A stretch of DNA of 64,000 nt from Crotalaria pallida (lineage: Eukaryota > Streptophyta > Magnoliopsida > Fabales > Fabaceae). The translations under genes were made by a program, and so were the position numbers. The DNA lies in NCBI GenBank assembly GCA_037953625.1, contig CM075649.1, positions 123,749,290-123,813,289 of the forward strand, written 5' to 3'. This document shows, one piece after another, positions 60,990 to 64,000 of this stretch. Positions within the stretch are counted from its first letter, which is position 1. Every line of letters begins with the position of its first letter. The notes beneath the pieces are model-generated. The model had not been told where the DNA came from, did no database searches, and was given only the letters and a program-made list of their open reading frames with translations.

Positions 60990-61345
60990 CACTACTACAG
61001 AATTGCAAAAAAATAGCCGGATATTAATCCCGGTTCCGTTCCGGAATTGGGATTAATAGACAAATAATAGTTTAAAAATACCATGAATTTATTGATCCCG
61101 GTTATAAAAAACACGGAACCGGGATCAATGTTATAACATATATAATTTTTTATTTTTTAAAAATTAAAAGTCACACAAACCTTATTTATCCCGTTGTTTT
61201 ACTTCAACTGGGATGAATAATAAAAACACGGAACCGGGATCAATGTTATAACATAAATAATTTTTAATTTTTTGAAAATTAAAAATCCGACAAACCTTAT
61301 TTATCCCATCATTTTATTTCAACTGGGATGAATAAATTGATTATT
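60990..61345. mobile_element. CACTA-like end with subterminal repeats
   Basis: CACTACTACAGAATTGC resembles a CACTA terminal repeat. After it come repeated ATTAATCCCGGTT, AACCGGGATCAAT and CAACTGGGATGAATAA strings in both orientations. A unit of about 115 bp beginning AACACGGAACCGGGATCAAT is present twice in tandem (about 61109 and 61224). The opposite end is not found before the next LTR at 62270. Confidence 0.6.
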
Positions 61346-62003
61346 TTGGTAACACATCCCTTGAACTCCCTCATGTGCTCACTCCCTCACACCTTCGTCT
61401 CTCTCCCACCTCCGTTCTCTCCTCATGCCCAAAGGACATCACCACTCACGAGAGAGAGAAACTGAGGGAATTATAATAGTCAACAACGTATCAAGAAAAA
61501 AACAGAGGTCAAAGGGGAGTGCGGTAATGGATCTGAAGGGAGAGCTTGCGGTGGTCGCACAGTGAGGGAGCGAGGAGGCCGCACGATAGTGTCACTGTCC
61601 GACCGGTAGTTCGCGGTACCGGTGTTTAGCTAGGTTTGATTATTGTTTGTGTTGGGTGAAATTGGTATTAAGATGGTTTATGTATTTGTGAAAGAAATCC
61701 CTTCATGTTATATATTATGGTAAATTACAGATGGTTCTTATATTTATATATAGATGTGTGTCTCTCTGTGTGTGTGAGAATTCTATCTTAAGCTGCTATT
61801 AAGAGCTAGAGTGAACATGCATACTAAGTGTTTGATAAAATGTCTCAAATTTTGATTGTAGAGTTTCACAGTATTTGGTTTAAACTTGCAATAATTGCTC
61901 TTTAGATACAACCACCACTTCACTATGTGTAATTGTGTATATTGTCTGCTATCTTTTTTTTTACCCAACCCACCCTTACCCTCTCTCTCTCTCTCTTTTT
62001 CAG
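61346..62003. other. Possible captured or host gene fragment, non-coding as read
   Basis: Starts with CT-rich UTR-like sequence (61375-61450). Next is a GC-rich stretch (61500-61625, 'gtgcggtaatggatctgaaggg' type text) that ends GGTACC before GGTGTTTAGC, like an exon-intron junction. AT-rich intron-like DNA with a TG/CT microsatellite follows. A CTCTCT tract with TTTTTCAG ends at 62003. No long frame is present. Confidence 0.35.
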
Positions 62004-62096
62004 ATCAGCTCCTGCATTTTTAGCACAGGGAATCAGATTGTGTATTCAGGTTGCTCATATATAACTATCGCTGCGGTTGTGTGGGATCTGCAGAAA
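62004..62096 (+). pseudogene. Candidate exon, 31 codons, possibly WD40-like
   Basis: It is bounded by TTTTTCAG and GTAATT, has exactly 31 codons and no stop. It reads C-I-F-S-T-G-N-Q-I-V-Y-S-G-C-S, then V-V-W-D-L-Q-K, the spacing and WD ending of a WD40 repeat. It lies downstream of the CACTA-like end and is cut off from any further exons by the LTR at 62270. It may be a captured exon or a relic of the host gene at this locus. The family call rests on one short repeat and is weak. Confidence 0.3.
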
Positions 62097-62269
62097 GTAA
62101 TTATAAGCTTTTTTCCTTCCTTCCTCATTCTCCTTCCCTTTCTCTGTTTGATTTGTAAGTTAATAGATCTACGCACTCTCCAGGGTCGAAGCTCGAGGTT
62201 TTGTTCTTCGTTTCGTGTTCTTGCTATCTGAAGTTTATGAATTGTCCTAAAATTTTGTCAAAAGTAAGT

Positions 62270-64000
62270 TGTAACAGCCCGATTTTCGTAAACCAAAATA
62301 ATTAGTTTTTACTTGTTAGAGTTTTAAAAAAATGCGGCCAAATTTTTTTTTTTTTATAAAACATTGTTGGCATGTTTGAAAAGTACTTGGTGTTCTCAAC
62401 ACCCATTTTCGAAAAACCGAGTAGTTACCAAAAACTTTTATTTTTATAAAACATTTGTTTCAATAGAAGAACTTGTTTCAACATCATCTTGACAGTTTTC
62501 AGAACTTTACATGCGTCCACTTTGCATAAAGATGAACTCCACAAGTTGAATTAAAATTTAGCTTAATTACATCATGGCTCATGGCATCGGTAATCCTTAA
62601 CTCAGCAACCATCACAACCTAAACTAATCCCACTATCCTTAAACTACCCTATTGAAAGCAATTGGATGAAGTTCCTTCTTCTTCTTGCGTCCTCTCTTTG
62701 CTCTCGGAGATGACGCCCTCCTTGTTGTGATTCCCTCCTTGCTAGTAGATTCCGGCTCCGCTCCATTGAGAGTGGTGGAGTTCCTCCGAATCTCCTACCG
62801 AATCTTCTCCTTGTAGTTCCTGTAGCCTCGTACGGTGACTTTCATCCAATACTCCATCTGCCCGTTGAGATACCAGCAACGCCGATATGCCAACGAACAA
62901 GAGAGAGTAAGCATTCCGAACGACGAATCGTCGACGGTGTGGGATTACGATAGGCAAGGAAATAGGACCATACAGAGCAACACACATACACAACACATTG
63001 AGCATAGTATTACCATTATCATCCATTATTGTTATTATCATTCTTGTTATCGCTTTTCATCCTCTTGACATCTTACTTTTATTTCTTATAAGACACTTTT
63101 TCTGTCTCTTTCATTCATACTCTTACTTTCTTCTTACTCAATCTTATCAGTTCACATCTTTCTCTTAATTTGGGGATTTACAAAATATCATCACAACATT
63201 CCATCCGTTCTCGGTTATCACTCACGTCTACATCTCCTCGGTCATCCACCCAACCTAGTCGGAAGCAAACAGGAGTACAGGACCTTTACCACGCGGGCAC
63301 GACAGCTATCACAACACATAAATGGTCCCAGACCAGGAGGATCTCGTCCTCAAATCATTTCAATAATATCAAGGCTCACTGTCCACGTAGTGGCAAAACA
63401 CAATGCCCCGTTCCATTCCCTCTCACTGTTCTCGATTTGCAATCTAGAGGGCGACAGTATGTTTCTAGTGGGCCCGCAGAACATGCCACGGCATTAGACC
63501 CAGTCCCCACCACGTTAGTGCGCCACATGTGGAGTTCGTTCTGCCTAGAAACATACTCTAGACTTCTTGACGTTTCACCGTCATCGTCCTCCCCTAACGC
63601 AATCTCATCCTAAGTATCCGCAGATACTTATCGTTTCTTCCTCTCCACTACTTCGCACTCTCATACCTCATCGCGTATGTCTTTTAAAGTCTTTTAATCT
63701 TTTTTAATTATCCTAAGGTCGGCCCGTCCTTCGTGCAACCCTTCAACGAGTCCCGACCACTAACTTTGCACAAACTTTCTCTCATCATTTCTCACATAGC
63801 ACAGAGCTGGGATCACGTCACATCATTTTCTAGCTTAAGGGAAAATCCCATCATCTCATTTTCTAATTAGGGTATAAGGCAATCCTAATCCTCAAATTCT
63901 CCTCAGAATTCCTCTAATAACTGGTAGCATACTCCTTTTTTCTTCCTTGTAGCTCCCCAACTTTGATCAAACGTATTACTAGACTCACTATGGTCTTACA
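62270..64000 (-). mobile_element. Family X LTR, 3' part, minus strand, running out of the window
   Basis: Starts TGTAACAGCCCGATTTTCG, the exact inverse of the end of the 28031-34060 LTR (AAATCGGGCTGTTACA). It continues with inverted counterparts of the 33376-33651 ORF region (62742-63041), the 'cggaagcaaacaggag' passage (63260), 'gtatccgcagatactta' (63614) and the start of the region near 32560. Its other end is not in the window. Confidence 0.85.
62742..63041 (-). CDS. Possible small LTR-embedded ORF, 99 aa
   Basis: Minus-strand frame with I-V-I-P-H-R-R-R and R-N-A-Y-S-L-L-F-V-G-I-S-A-L-L, the same core as 33376-33651, then a different tail (L-Q-G-E-D-S-V-G-D-S-E-E-L). It ends 472 bp before the LTR 3' end. 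The repeated core in two LTR copies may reflect only DNA ancestry. No family is known to me. Confidence 0.25.
   Translation of the reverse strand: MIITIMDDNGNTMLNVLCMCVALYGPISLPIVIPHRRRFVVRNAYSLLFVGISALLVSQRADGVLDESHRTRLQELQGEDSVGDSEELHHSQWSGAGIY

Overview
This is plant nuclear DNA, almost certainly a dicot and probably a legume. There are no bacterial or viral gene arrangements. Nearly everything is nested Ty3/Gypsy LTR retrotransposons whose primer sites match plant initiator-Met tRNA. The one near-complete polyprotein ends in the chromodomain typical of the Tekay/Del chromovirus clade. The legume call is an inference: clusters of TAATCGATTA palindromes recall repeats of soybean-type genomes, which I cannot verify here.

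Layout. Bases 1-5149 are the end of a long minus-strand LTR (called family X here), with a 2.6 kb solo LTR (2563-5139, target duplication GGGTG) inserted 10 bp from its terminus. Bases 5257-21738 are a minus-strand solo LTR (called D, target duplication GATCG). D is split by a complete non-autonomous LTR element (6334-13732, target duplication CTTTT) and by a CACTA transposon remnant (from 18785) with two exons of a TNPA-like gene. Bases 21843-60511 are one large Tekay-type element (called A) bounded by the target duplication CCAAC. Its gag is interrupted by an unclassified repeat (26978-34673) that itself holds a 6 kb X-family solo LTR (28031-34060, duplication GAATAG). Its pol (34674-38493) is dead. 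Its right LTR is broken at 41862 by another minus-strand X LTR (called B), then by a young Tekay element (called C, LTRs 47231-50773 and 55441-59024, gag-pol 51064-55398) and a truncated Cassandra element carrying 5S rRNA-like sequence (59033-59620). The distal end of the A LTR closes at 60511. From 62270 to the window end lies another minus-strand X LTR.

Only about 2 kb is candidate non-LTR DNA: 5150-5256, 21744-21837 and 60517-62269. The target duplications show that these once lay next to each other. The last piece carries a CACTA-like end, subterminal repeats and a spliced-looking exon that may be WD40-derived. No intact host gene is visible.

The most unusual signals are these. (1) Self-complementary sites of the form TA(A/C)TCGA(T/G)TA occur in pairs 20-22 bp apart in four different element types; all seven pairs in each C LTR are exactly 20 bp apart. 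(2) Small ORFs with weakly similar N-terminal halves and acidic tails lie near the 3' end of three different LTR families. (3) An array of CCTC-N6-GAGG mini-hairpins on a 47 bp period lies in the LTRs of the non-autonomous element.
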